A stretch of DNA of 64,000 bases from Akkermansiaceae bacterium. GTDB lineage: Bacteria > Verrucomicrobiota > Verrucomicrobiia > Verrucomicrobiales > DEV007. Positions 36,761-49,900 of the stretch are shown one piece after another. Both the position numbers and the translations under genes were made by a program. Where the stretch lies: the NCBI GenBank assembly GCA_024233005.1, contig JACKQE010000007.1:186001-250000 (forward strand). The letters run 5' to 3'. Each line of letters opens with the position of its first letter. The stretch's first letter is position 1. Below the pieces are notes generated by a model. That model searched no databases and was not told the DNA's origin. It saw nothing but the letters and a program-made list of their open reading frames with translations.

Positions 36761-37843
36761 ATGCCGAAAAAAACTGCCGTCAGAAAGTCCCGGAAACCGG
36801 AACCGCAACTCGTGGAATCACCGTCCTCCGGACGTTCCGGATCCAGTCGTCCTGCTTTTTGGCGGGTTATGGAGATCCACAAGGTCGTGGGGGCGGGAGG
36901 CTTTCCCAACTGTAAGACACTTGCCCGGGACATCGAGGTCACTCCCAAGACCATTCAGCGCGACATCACTTTCATGCGTTACCAACTGGGGCTGCCTCTG
37001 GAATATGATGCCTTGCGGCATGGCTACCACTACACCCAGGAAGTGCAGGAATTTCCCCTCCTGCACCTCTCCCGCAACGATCTGGTTGCCCTCTTCCTGG
37101 CGCGCCATGCTCTCGAACCGCTGCGGGGGACCGGGTTGGAACGGATGCTGGCGGCAAGCTTCAGCAAAATCGCGGAAGCTTGTCCAGGAGAAGTGTCGAT
37201 CCAGTGGCATGAGTTGGACAAGGCTTTCTCGGTCCAAGCCTCGGGAGTCCTCGCTGCGGATGCCACCCTTTTTGGAGATCTGCTCGATGCGGTGCGCGCG
37301 AACCGGGAGATTTCATTCACCTACCACAAACTCACAAACTCAATTCCGGAAGCGCGGACGGTGCACCCCTACCACGTGGGGCAGATTGAGCATGGCTGGT
37401 ACCTGATGGCCTATGATCCGATGCGGAAGGGAGTCCGGACGTTCGCCTTGCAGCGGATCAGGGGATTGAAAGTGAAAAAAAAGACGTTCCTCCGGGACCC
37501 GGAATTTAATGCGCGGGATTACCTTGGCGGGGGATTCGGAGTCTGGAGTTACGGCGATGGAAGCGGACCACGGCACCAGGTCCGCATCCGGTTGGAAGGT
37601 TATGCCGCCCGGGTGGTGGCGGAGCGTCAATGGCATGCCACGCAGGAGATCATACCAATGAATCCCGAGGGAACGGTCATCGAATTCCGGGTCTGTCTGC
37701 ATGGGCTGGAGGAGATCACCCGTTGGGTTCTCAGTTGGGGAAGCAAGGCCAGGGTGCTGTCCCCGCAGGCTTTGCAGGTTCGGATCCGCAGGGAAATCGA
37801 GAAGATGAGGGCACAGGGCAAGGGAGGTCGGTTCAAAGAATGA
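36761..37843 (+). CDS. WYL-domain transcriptional regulator
   Basis: The 360-residue protein has a basic N-terminal extension, a helix-turn-helix (PAFWRVMEIHKVVGAGGFPNCKTLARDIEVTPKTIQRDITFM), and a WYL domain spanning roughly residues 185-265. The latter includes ISFTYHKLTN, TVHPYHVGQIEHGWYLMAYDPMRKGVRTFALQRI, followed by a C-terminal WCX-type extension. WYL domains sense nucleic-acid-related ligands and often regulate stress or defence genes; no defence system is visible here. The divergent vWA gene is the most direct candidate target. A strong hairpin follows the stop codon. Confidence 0.9.
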   Translation: MPKKTAVRKSRKPEPQLVESPSSGRSGSSRPAFWRVMEIHKVVGAGGFPNCKTLARDIEVTPKTIQRDITFMRYQLGLPLEYDALRHGYHYTQEVQEFPLLHLSRNDLVALFLARHALEPLRGTGLERMLAASFSKIAEACPGEVSIQWHELDKAFSVQASGVLAADATLFGDLLDAVRANREISFTYHKLTNSIPEARTVHPYHVGQIEHGWYLMAYDPMRKGVRTFALQRIRGLKVKKKTFLRDPEFNARDYLGGGFGVWSYGDGSGPRHQVRIRLEGYAARVVAERQWHATQEIIPMNPEGTVIEFRVCLHGLEEITRWVLSWGSKARVLSPQALQVRIRREIEKMRAQGKGGRFKE

Positions 37844-37844
37844 T

Positions 37845-37878
37845 AAAGGCCTTCCCCCTGGTTGGAGGGAAGGCCTTT
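37845..37878. terminator. Bidirectional hairpin terminator between WYL regulator and giant adhesin
   Basis: A perfect 12-bp inverted repeat (AAAGGCCTTCCC and GGGAAGGCCTTT, 10-nt loop) begins 2 bp after the WYL gene and ends 26 bp before the stop of the opposing adhesin gene. The arms start with A and end with T on both strands, so it could terminate both transcripts. The right arm is followed by only a short T run. Confidence 0.8.
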
Positions 37879-37904
37879 CGTGAAGGGGGTGCGGAGGAAA
37901 CGTC

Positions 37905-40900
37905 TCAGTTCTTGAACGGATCCGCCTCGACAGGCAGGGCGGGAGCGGCCCCGGCCGGTGGGGCCGGCGCGCCGAACGGATCCGGGGCGGCGCCCGCCGC
38001 TGGCATGGGACCGGGCGCTTCAGGTGGGGCCCCGGCGCCAAATGGATCCAGAGGTGCCCCCGCCGCGGGTGCCGGGGCTTCCCCGCCCTCTGCAGGTGCC
38101 GCTGAACCGCCCGCCGCCGGGCTGTTGTTCCCGGACTCTTTCAGTTCTTCCTCAAGGCCCGGCTCGGTGGTTTGATTGAGGGTTTCCTCAATCTGCAGTT
38201 CCAGGCTCAGCCCGTTGTTGATCGGCAGGAAGAACGGTCCCAGCACTCCGTTGTTGAACACGTTGAAGCTGTTCGCGCCCCCGTCCTGGATGACCCGGTA
38301 GCGGATGTTGAAGCTGGTCCCGAGAGTGGCGAATTCGCTCCATCCGGTCTTCCCGTCCGGTCCGAAGCTGTCCAAGGCGTCCCGGTTGAACTCGTTCTGA
38401 TGCCACTCGTCCAGCAGCGCATCCACAAACGGTCCCACCTGGATCCAGGGCTGCCCCGGGAACAGGTAGTCGGCGGTGAACCCGATCTGCCCGTCGATCT
38501 CCGTGAACGGTCCCACTTCGACCACTTCCACCACCGCGTCCTCGGTCGGCGCCCCCACGCCGCCACTGCCGCCACCCACAGCCGGCGGCGCCGGCGGCGG
38601 GGTTTCCGGGGCGGTGTAAAGCGCCTCGATGGTGTCGTAATACAGGCTGAACCCGCTGCTCGCCGAATACAACGCCGTGTCCGGATTGACCGTCCGCGCC
38701 GTCAGGTTGGTCGTGTCCTGCGGATCGAGGTTGAGGTGCTCGTCGAGCACGGTCACACTTGCGTCCACCGGATTGATGAGGTTGATCGCATACTCAAACG
38801 GCGCCCGGTAGAGCGGATCGGGCGGTCCCGCGTAGGCCACTCCGTTGAGGGTGGTCCCCAGCGCGATCAGGTTGCTCGTCGGCCCGCTCTGGAGCCGCTC
38901 CGGCAGGTAGATCCGCAGTTCCCCGCCTCCGGCGCTGAGCACGCTGGCGCTGTCGGTCTCGATCACTCCGTTGCCTCCGGCCTCCGGATCCAGCCGGCTC
39001 ACCGCCACGAAGGTGTCGCCCCCGGTCGCGATGCTGCTGCTCACGATCGTCGGATCCACGTGGCCGATCAGGCCCCCGGTCAACCGCACGTCAAACCCGG
39101 CGCTGACCTGGATGTCCCCGCTCACGTTGCCCGTCGCCGTGCCCACGCCGCCCGCGTCGAAGAGCTGGTCGCCGTTGCCGATCTTGGCATACGCGCTCGA
39201 ACCGCTCCCCCGCGTCACGTTGACATCGGTCCCGGCATCCACCAGCACGGTCCCCTGCTTGGTCCCGTCGCTGCCGGCGCCGCCGTTGCCGATCTGGGCG
39301 TAACTGTTCGGGCCGCTGCCTCCGAGCACGTCGACCTGGCCGCCCGCGAGCACTTCCACGGTGGCCTCGGTGGTCCCGGCGTCGTTGTTGGTCCCCCCGT
39401 TGCCGATCTGCGCGAAGGCCACATCGGCGCTCCCGCCCTGCAGCACCACGTCGGCCGTCGCGCTGACGCTGATGACGGTGCTCGGCGCCCCGATGGTGAC
39501 TCCGCCGGACTTGATCCCGCCATGGCCGATCAGCGCGTAGCCGTTGAGGTCCCCGCCGGTCACCGTGACGTCGCCGGCGGTGGCTTTCACCACCACGTTG
39601 CCGTTCTTGGTGCCAAATCCGCTGACCCCGCCGTTGCCGATCTGGGCGAAGGCCGCGGCGCCGGTCACGTCCACGCTGGCTCCGGTCACCGACACGCTCC
39701 CGGTCTTGTCCCCGTTGCCGCCGAACCCGCCGCTCAACCCGATCTGGGCGTAGGCGGTGGCGTTGCTGCCCGCCGTCAGGCTCACCGCGTCCGGTGTCGT
39801 CACCGTGGTGATCCCGGCCAGGGCGCCGTCGAGGTTCATCCCGCCCAACCCGATGGAGGCGTAGCTGTTGTCCCCGCTGCCCCCCTGCACGGTGACCGCG
39901 CCGTCGGCGCTCACCGCGGTGCTGCTGCTGTGGGTCCCGTTGGCCTTGGTGCCGCCCGCGCCGAGCTGGGCGTAGGCATCCTGGCCGCTCCCGGCGATCA
40001 CGCTGACGGTCCCGCCGTTGGCGGTCACGCTGGTCGGGCCGGTGATGTTCCCGCTCCCGCTGGTGCCGCCCGCCCCGATCTGGGTGTAGGCATTGGCGCC
40101 GGCTCCGGAGGCGAGGCTGATGTTCGTCGCCTCCACCGTGGTCCCGCCGTTCTTGCTGGCGTCGCTGTTCAAGCCGCCCAGACCGATCTGGGCGTAGGTC
40201 CCGGTGTTGCTGGCGCCGCCGGTCAGGGTGAGGTCGCCGCCGGCGGTGACGCCGACCAGTCCGGTGAAGGCGCCGTCGGCCGCGGTGCCGCCCAGTCCGA
40301 TCCGGGCCGAGGCGCTGGCCCCGCCGTTGGTCGCGTCGAGCACCACGTTGCCCGCCGCGGTGACGGTCGTCGCGCTGTTGTGGGTCCCGCTGGCCTGGAT
40401 GCCGCCCGCCCCGACCTGGCTGGCCGAGTCGGTGCCGGTCCCGGCGAGGATCCGCAGATCGCCCGTGGTCGTGGTCACCGTCGTGGTCCCGGTGAGGTTG
40501 CCGTCGGCCAGGGAACCGCCCGCCCCGATCTGGGTGCCGGCGTTGCTCCCCGCGCCGCCGGTCAGCGTCACGCTGGCCCCGCTCACGGTGGTGGTCCCGC
40601 TCTTGGCGCCGTCGCTGTCGCGACCGCCGGAACCGATCCGGGCCGTGCTGTCCTGGCCCGCGCCGCCGTCGAGGGTCACCGCGCCGCTGGCGCTCAGCAG
40701 GATGTTGCTGGTGATGGCGCCGTCGGAGTTGTCCCCGCCGTGGCCGATCTGGGCGTAGGTGCCGGTGGTGGACCCGCCGTTGAGATCGACGTTGACCAGC
40801 GATCCGCTGAAGGTGATGTCACCCGACTTGGTGTTGCTGCCGACGTTGCCGCCGTGGCCCAGCAGGGCGTATGCGTTGAGGCCCGCCCCGCCGTTGAAGG

Positions 40901-43900
40901 TCGCGCTGCCAGCCTCGCAGAACTCGACGGTGATCGCTCCCGACTGGGTGTTGGCGGTGCTCCCGAGGCCGCCGTGTCCGGCCTGGGCGTAGCTGCCGAC
41001 CGAGTCCCCGGCATTGAGGGCGAGACCGCCCTCGTGGACGTGAAGGTTGACCGCCCCGGCGCCGGTTTGGCTGGCCGCGGTTTGATGGAACCCGAGCTGC
41101 CCGTAGGCGTTGGCGGTGCTGTCGGAACCGTTGATTTCGACGCGATGGCCCATTGCCGTGGTGGCGCCTCCGAGGGAACCGACCGCGACCGCGAAGGCCT
41201 GCGTGCCGGTGCCGATGAAGACCGTGCCCTGGTTGCCCACGCCCGTCGCGGTGGCACAGGCGGCGATCACCGCGGCGAAGTCGAAGTTCGGCGCGGCCAC
41301 CGGCGTGCAGAGCGTCGGATCGACGCCCAAGCCGCCGGTTTTGCCATCCCAGCCCGCGGCGATGTTGACGGCCCCGGTCCCGCTGTTCTGGAGACCGCGC
41401 AGGAAGGTGATGTCGCCGGTCGCCAGCACGTTCAGCGCGTTGGCGCTGCTGTAGGTGTAAGCCTGGTCGAAGGTGAAGTTCCCCGAGTTGTTGCCGATGG
41501 TGGTGATACCGGCGGCGAGCGCCTGGTTGAGCATCCCCGTCAGGTTGAACGTGGCATTGAATCCGGTGCCGAAGAGCGTGGTGTTGGCCGTGCCCAAAGT
41601 GATGCCCTCATTGGCGTTTGTACTCTGGTGACCGATCCAGCCGACGCTGTTGGCGGGTCCGGGCGTGGTGACCGTGATGGCTCCATCGACATCCACATAA
41701 ATGTTACCAGCGCGGGTGCCGGAGGAATTGCTGGCGCCGTCCCCATGGCCGACCAAGGCGTAGGAGTTTGCCGCCAGACCACCGGTCAGGGTCAATCCGC
41801 CGCCGCCGACATCGATCAACGAGATGTTGCCGGTGTGGTTGCCGGATCCGACCGTGCCGCCATGGCCGATCTGGGCATACTGATCGTTGCCGCCGGAGTC
41901 GCCGCCCTTGAGGGTGATGCCTCCGTTGGCTCCGCTCAATCCGGAGACCACGGTGATGAAGCCGCTCTGGTTGCCAGCCGCCTCGTATTGTCCATGGCCG
42001 ATCTGGGTCCAGGTCTGGGTCGCCGCTCCCTGTGCGGAATCGAGCAGGACATGCTCTCCGACATGGATGCAGATGTCGCCGACATGATTGCCTTCCGCAT
42101 CATATCCGCCATGACCGATGGAGGCATAGGTGCGGGCGAAGGAGCCCGAGATCAGGTCCAGATTGCCGCCGGCGTCGATTTCAATGTTGCCGGTATTGGA
42201 GCCTTTGGTGCTGCGTCCGCCGTGACCGATCGTCGCCGAGGCGTCGTCGTCGGTGCCGCCACGGAGCACGATGTCACCGGTTTTCGCGGTGACATTGATG
42301 TCTCCGGTGTTGCCCAGGGTGGTGCTGCCGTCCGGATTGTCGGCGTCATAGCCGCCGTGCCCGATCATGGCATACGCGCGGTCGGTCTGAGAATACTCGA
42401 AGCGGAGGAGCAGGTTCGGCGGATCGGTCTCGGCCCCCGGGTTGATGTCCTGAGTGAAGAGAACGACCGGGCTGCCGCCGCTGGCGTAGTTGATGGTTCC
42501 GACCTGCTGGCCGGCGGTGAATTGGGTCCCTCCGACCAGTTCGGTGAAGTCGCTGACCACTTTGAGCGCGCCGGAACCGTCCGCATCCGCGACCGTTCCG
42601 ATCTTCACGCCGAGATCATTGAAAATATCGAAGTAAACCGAACCTGGAATGACGCGGTTCAAGCCAGCCCGGATCGTGAAGTCTCCGCCTCCCGCCAAAT
42701 TGGCGGCCCGGTCGATGGACTCGGTGTCACTGGTCCCGGTGAGGACATAGCCGCCGCGCAACCCACTGCCCAGGGCCGGAGTCGCGGAGAGTTGGCTGGC
42801 CAGCACGTTGACATTGCCTTCGGCATAGACATTGACCGTTCCGGAGTGATCGCCCCGCGTGTTGGTGCCGCCGTTGCCGATCATGACATAGTTGTCGACC
42901 CCGTCACCCGCCTGCAACGTGATGTCGCCGGTGGCCATGACCGAGGTGGTGTCAGTGCTGCGACCCTGATCGCCGACGGAAGAGCGTCCGCCGTGTCCGA
43001 TCTGGGCGAACTGCTGACTCACATCATTGTCGGCGAAGGTGCCGCCCCCCTGGATCAGGACATTGCTGGTGGTCCCAAGGTTGGTCCGGACTCCGGTCGC
43101 GTCATAGCCGGCGTGGACAATGATGTCCCCCCAATGGTTGCCGCGGGCTTCGTAGCCGCCATGACCGATCATGGCATAGTGGAAACGTCCTCCGGCCTCG
43201 GCCGCCAAGCGGTAGAAACCATTGTTGGCGAGGTTGTCATAGACCCCGATGGTGGGAGCGAAGCTGGGGAGGAAGGCCCGCTTGTCATCGCCCCCGAGGA
43301 CGTTGACGCTGCCGAGGCGGCTGACGACCGAGATGTTGCCATGGTGGCCGATTCCGTTGCCGTTCGCGGTGACCCCGTCGAGGGAGACATCGACATCGTA
43401 GCCTCCATGCCCGATCTGGGCGTAGAGGTTCCCGTCGTCGTTGGAGTTGGCCAGGGTGCCACTGCCGGTGCTGAGCACCCCGCCGATGAGGTTGACGCTG
43501 CCGAAAGTGTCGATGGTGATGTCTCCCGAGTTGCCTTCCATGCCCGCCGCGCCATTGCCGGTGCCGGAGCGGGAGCTGGTGCCACCGTGACCGATCTGGG
43601 CAAAGTTGTTGTTTCTCGTGCCGGCCTTGGCCTGCACCCCGATGCCGACATAGGCGGGAGCTTGTCCCGTGGTCGAGAAGATCGAGATGTTTCCGCTCTG
43701 GGTGCCGGTGGAACTGCGTCCGCCGTGGCCGATTTGGACATAGGCGTCGGCCGCGTCGAAGTATTCACCCTGACCGCCGCTCAAGATGACCGCGCCGCCA
43801 ATGCGCCGGGCCGCCGTTCCCACGGTGATGTCACCGGAGTCGCGTCCGCTGGTGATGTAGCCGCCATGGCCGAGCTGGGCATACCCTTGGGCACCCACTC

Positions 43901-46900
43901 CACCGTTGAAGACCACATCACCGCCGGCGAAGACCGAGATGTCCCCGGTGTTGCCCAGAGTATTGGCTCCACCGTCGGTCTGATCAGAATTGTATCCTCC
44001 GTGACCCAGCTGGGCGTAGGATCCCTGGATCTCCAGAGACTGATAGGACATCGTGACCAGGTTCGCCGCGGCAGGGGAGGCCTGGTTGTTCGGATTGACG
44101 TCGGCCGTGAAGGTGATGCGGCCGTTGGTGCCCACTCCAGTCGTATACCAGATGGTGCCAACCACGTCATTGAGATTGAATGCCCCGAGTGTTCCCCCGG
44201 CGACATAGATGTTGCCCTTGCCGTCATCCTTCAGGATCGGCCCGTTCGGGATGGTGATGACCACCGTGCCGGGCACGATGTTGGAGCCTTCCACATCATA
44301 GATGGCGTCGTTGGTCTGCGTGCCGAATTCCGTCGCCCGGGTCAGGTCGAAGTTCTTTTCCTCGCCGATGATCTGGTGACGCCCCTGGACGGCGGAGAAT
44401 ATCACGCTGCCGCCCGCGTCGACGATGATGTCACCCTTGTGGTCGCCCCGCGAATCGCGCCCGCCATTGCCCAACTGGACGAACGAACCCTGGGAGTTTC
44501 CGGCGGTGAAGACGATGTCGTCGCCCGCGGTGACGGAGATGACGTCATCATCACGTCCCATGTTGCCCCGCGCGGTCCAGCCGCCATGGCCGAGCATGGC
44601 ATAGTCGACCCGGTCGGTGTCGTTATCTTCTGTGGAACCCCCGAGGAAGGTGATGTCCTGGGCCACATCGACGGTGATGCTGCCATAATGTTCACCCCGG
44701 GATTCATAGCCGCCATGACCCAGTTGGGCATAGTGGAAACGCCCTTCACCCAGACCCCAGCTGGGGTTGTCAAGACGGTTGGCATCGCCCGCCCCGAAGA
44801 AGAGCCGACCTGCCGTGGAGGTCACGGAGATGTCTCCATGGTGCCCGATGCCCGTGTCGAAGACATCGACCGAGGTAATGAAATGGACGTCGGTGTTGTA
44901 ACCGCCATGGCCGAGCTGGACATAGTTGCGCGAGTCCTCGTCGGAGTTGAGGAAACTGCCGGTGCCAGCGATGAAGTTGATGTTACCCGCCGTGTTCACC
45001 GTGATATTGCCGGAGTTGCCTTTGAAGAGAGGCACCGTCGGATTGGTGGCGTCCCGGGCCGCCGAGGAGGCGTTGGTGCCGCCATGGCCGACCTGGGCGT
45101 AGGCATCGGGACGATCCCCGGCGCGGACTTCCACCCCGGTCGCGCCGGTCGTGCCCGCGTTGACGGTGATGTTGCCGTTGTGGTTCCCGTCGCCTTCGTA
45201 GCCGCCGTGGCCGATCTGGGCGTAATCCTGATCAGAATGGCCCGCCGTGAAGGTGACCGCCCCGGTGCCGCCATCGACCGTGATGTTGCCGGTGTTGTCG
45301 CTCTCGGTGCTGCGTCCGCCGTGCCCGATCTGGGCGAAGGCGCCGGGAGCGATGTTCCCGGTCAGACCACCCGTGGTGCCCCCGTTGAAGGTCACGCCTC
45401 CGTCGCCTTGGACGGTAATGTCGCCCAGGATGGTGCGGCGGAATTCAACCCCGGCGCCGAAGGTGAGGGCGTTGTTACCAACCGCTGAGGTGTATTCGGT
45501 GCGGAAAACGTAACCCGGATTGTACCAATATTGCAAATGCCATCCCTGGCCGGACGCATTCCGGGTGTCGGACTGTCCAAAACCGCCGTTGGAGTCATAG
45601 GTGCCGAACTGGGTGCCCGCACCGGACAGGTAACTGGCGTCGTACCCCCCGTGACCGATCTGGACATAGTTCTGGTTGTCCGACCCCGCCGCGCCGCTGA
45701 CCGTGTGGCCCGCACCGAGGGCTTTCACCGTGATGTTGCCGATCATGGAGCCGCCCGACCAGGATCCCCCGTGACCGATCTGGGCGTAGGAATTGTAGCC
45801 GCCGTCATTGACGGTGGCGAGACCTGCCTTGAGGCCGACATTGCCGTCCTGCGCGATCACCGAGATGTTGCCGGTGTGGTCGCCACCCGTGTAGAGGCCG
45901 CCGTGACCGATCTGGACATATTCCTCGCGGCCAAAGCGGGAGGTCCCGTCGACGGAGGAGAGATTGACGTCGCCGGACGCGGTGACCACGGTGATGTTGC
46001 CGCTCATGCCGAGAATCGGCTTGCCATCGACACCGATCGGGGCGCCCGGAGCATTGATGTGGAACCACTGTCCCCGGTTCGGAGGCACGATCGGAACCAT
46101 CGCCGTCAGCGGGTTGTTGTCGTGGTCGACGAAGCGGACCGTATTGGCTGCCACGATGGGTTGGTAGAAAGTGGTCAGGGGCATGAGGCTGCCCTGGCCA
46201 TAGGTGGGGACCCCATCGGCCCCGAGTGGTCCCGGGAGATAGGTGCCTCCGCCGACCACCTGAGCGAAATAGAGGTTCGTCAGGGGGTTTTCATTGAAGG
46301 TGTTCCCGTTCGCCGCGCTCAGAGCGACGTCCACCCCGGGGTTGGCGGTGTTGCGGGTTTCCAGGGTCCGGGGCAGGTAGGGGTCAAAATCGGCGTTGAT
46401 GCCGCCATGACCGATCTGGAGGTAGCTGTAGCGACCGGAGCGGTTGCCGTTGGCATCCGTGAAGGCCAGATCGGCGGTGGCACCGTGGGCATGGAAGTCG
46501 ATCCCGGAAGCGGCGGCGACCACGATGTCACCGCTGTGATTGCCGAAGGCCTCGAAGCCGCCGTGACCGATCTGGGCGGAACTGAAGACCTGCTGGCCGG
46601 CTTCGAAGGTGATCTTGGCGGAGGCATTCTCCACCGCCGTGATCTGGCCCGAGCCATTCATCGTCAGTCCCCCGGCCTTGACCGTGATGTCACCATTGTG
46701 GCCGTCCCCGTTCACCGAGGTGGGGTCGGCGGCATCGCGCCAACCGCCATGACCGATCTGGACATACCCGACCCCACCGTTGTTGAGCAACGGATCGGAA
46801 GAATAGCCGGTGAAGGTGATGTTTTTCAGAGAAGTGACCGTGATATCCCCGGTGTGGGTGCCGGAGTAATAGCGGTCATTGGCGAAGTCGCGGCGGTCGT

Positions 46901-49900
46901 CCGGAGGGCTTTGGTTGCTCACGCCGGCCGTGTTGTAGTTGGCGTCCGTGTCGATGTCATCTCCGCCGGTATTGGTGACCCGGGCGATGTTGATGCGGTG
47001 GTCGTTGCGCCCGCCGTGACCGATCTGGGCGTAAGAGCTGTCGCGTCCTCCAGAGAAGGTGATCTCGCCACCCGCATCGACCACGATGGCGCCGACGTGG
47101 GCACCCGAGGCAAAATAACCGCCGTGGCCGAGCTGGGCGTTGTGGGGACCGACGAACTCGCCGCCGCGGGCGTCAAAGACGATGTTGCCGGCGGCGCCGG
47201 CGGTGCTGTGATCCTTGTCGGCGATGACGGTGATGTTGCCGATCATGTCGCCGTCATTGTACATGCCCCCGTGGCCGAGCTGGACATACTGCTCGGCGGC
47301 TTGGCCGGCGAGGAAGTTGATGTTGCCGTTGAAGCTCTCCACATAGATGTCGCCCCTGTTGCCGACCCGCTGCGCGGCGGTGGGACCACCGACGCCGTAG
47401 CCGTCGAAGAGATACACGTTGCCGTCGGGCATGGTGATGGAAGCGGCGTTGTCACCCGGGTTGGGATTGTCCGCGTCATGGCCGCCATGGCCGAGCTGGG
47501 CGTAGGATTGCGCTTGCTCGCGGGACTGGTAGCTGGCCCGGGCCGAGACAAGCGGGGTCGAAGGGGTGATGGTGGTCGGCCGGTTGTCCGGATTCACATC
47601 GGTGTTGAAAGTCAGCGTGGATGTCGAGTAGACCAGGGTGCCGACCACTTGGCCGGCGGTGAAGGTGGTCTCGGCAGTTCCGTCGCCATCCATGTCCACG
47701 GTGACGGTGGACTGCACCACCAGGTTGGCGGTGTTGGCGCCGGTTTGGACATCAATGATGGTGGGCCCGCCGGGGACGGTGACAAAAAGGGTGCCGGGCT
47801 GGAGGTTGACGCCTTCCAGAGCGGTGATGGCGTCCCCTTGGCCGGTGCCGAGGGTGGTGGCGCCGAGGTTGGTGGCCTGGTGGAAGTCAGCGGTCATTTC
47901 ATTGACAATGGACAGCGCGCCACCTCCGGCGGTGAAATTGATGTCGCGGCCCGCATACACCTCGATGTCCGCGGAGTGGTCGCCGCGCGCCGCGCGGCCG
48001 CCATTGCCGAGCTGGGCGTAGCTGTCATTGTCCGCGCCCGCGGTGAAGGCGATGTCACGGGCGGCACCGACGAGGAGGGTGTCTGCGGCGACGCCCATGT
48101 TCCCGATGCTGGTCCAGCCGCCGTGGCCGAGCTGCACGTAGTTGCGCTTGTCGGCGTCATTGTCTCCCGTGCCTCCGCCGGTGAAGCGGATGTCAGAGGT
48201 GGCGTTGGTGACGGAGCCGTTGGTCGCCAATCCGGCGAGGACGGTGATGTTGCCGTGATGATCCCCGTTGTTGGCGTAACCGCCGTGGCCGAGCTGGGCA
48301 TAGTGAATGATCCCCATCCCGGTGCCTTCACTACCGTTGGCGAGTGATCCGGCATTGAAGTTGACCGAGCCCAGGAACGACTGGACGAAGATGTCCCCGT
48401 TGTGTCCGATGCCGTTGTAGCCAGTGTAGATGCCAAGAGCGCTGACATCAACCCCGTCAGCGGTGACATCGGCATCGTAGCCGCCGTGACCGAGTTGGGC
48501 ATAGGCATTGCCGTTGTTGTCCGTTTGAATGTCCTCGCGCAGGGTGCCGGCGGTGAACTCAATGGTGCCGTTGGCGATGGCGGTGATGGTGCCGGTCAGT
48601 CCGACCGCGTTGGCCACGCCGTTGCCGTTGCCGGAGCGTGCTCCGACCCCGCCATGCCCCATCTGGACGTAGGCGGAATCCGTGCGACCGGCGCGGAACC
48701 GGATGCCCTCGGAGTCGGCTCCCGGAGTCAGATCGCCCGGGGCGGTGGAGATGAGTCCCGACTTGGCATTGACGAGAATGTTGCCGCTGTGGTTGCCGTC
48801 GGCGTCATAGCCACCGTGACCGAGCTGGGCATAGTCCTGGGAATCGGTCAGGTCCGCGCCCAAGCCGGAGAGGAACTCCACAATGCCGCCGCTGGTGACC
48901 GTGATGTTGCCGGTGTTGCCGCCCTGATTGATGTTTCCGCCGTGGCCGAGCTGAGCATAGGCCGCCGATCCCGAGCCTCCGTGGAAGCGGACATCGCCCG
49001 CCGCCGTGACGACGATGTTGCCGGCGCTGCCGATCGTGAAGGCATTACCCTGATCCGCGTCGTAGCCTCCATTGCCGAGCTGGGCATAGGCCCGGTCCGC
49101 TCCGACCACCCGGTCCAGAGTATAGTCGGCCTTGACGCCGGCCTTGCCGAGCGGGTTCACCACCGCAGTGAAACGGATGCTGCCATCGGTGTAATCGATG
49201 GTGCCGACGATGGCATTCGCGGCAAGGCCCGAGTCGGTGCCCGCGGTCTGGACCATCAGCTTTCCGGCACCGTCGTCCACGATGACCGTGCTGGTGCCCC
49301 CGTTCGCCGGGACGGTGATGGACACGCTACCGGCCTGGATGCCGACATTGTTGTCCCGGGCGCCGATCGCCTCGACCACGTTCGAGAAACCGCCGCGGGT
49401 GTTGTTGAAGGTGGCAATGAGGTTCGGGGCGCTGAAGGTGCCGGGTGACATGGCCGCCGCGTCGAGCAACGCGTTGCGGGAATTCAACGTGTTGACGACA
49501 CTGGTGGGATCATTGTCCTCCACGGTGCCACCGTTGTTGTTGAACTGCACCGGGATGGTGCCGCCGCTGATGGCCGTGGTGAAGCGGACGTGACCGTTGA
49601 CGTAGTTCACTTCCCCGACCTGCTGACCCAGCAGGAGTCCCGCCGTGGTGCCTGCCGCCGTAAGGCTGGCCACAATGAGCTGCCCGGTTCCAGTGTTGGC
49701 GGTGAAAGTGCCCCAGTCGGTGGTGAGGAGCACATTGGAAGTGGTCAGGTTGCGGTTCCGGGTGGCGACCCAGCCGAGTTGCCAGGAGGAAATGTCGAGT
49801 TCGCTGGAGGCGTCGCCGACAACGCGGAAAGGCTGGGGATTCTGGCCCCCGATGAAGTTGATGTCATCGCCCGCGGAGACGGTGATGTCCGCGCGGTGGT

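Noticed and set aside
38172..45488. A plus-strand open frame of 2438 codons opposite the adhesin, followed by others at 45531-48347, 48402-49448, 49590-50858, 51387-52514, 52599-54515 and 54969-56870.
   Set aside because: They mirror the repetitive, GC-rich adhesin coding strand, have low-complexity Val/Ala/Asp/Gly composition with no domain, and break at positions unrelated to any signal. The opposite frame has signal peptide, TPS domain and coherent repeats.
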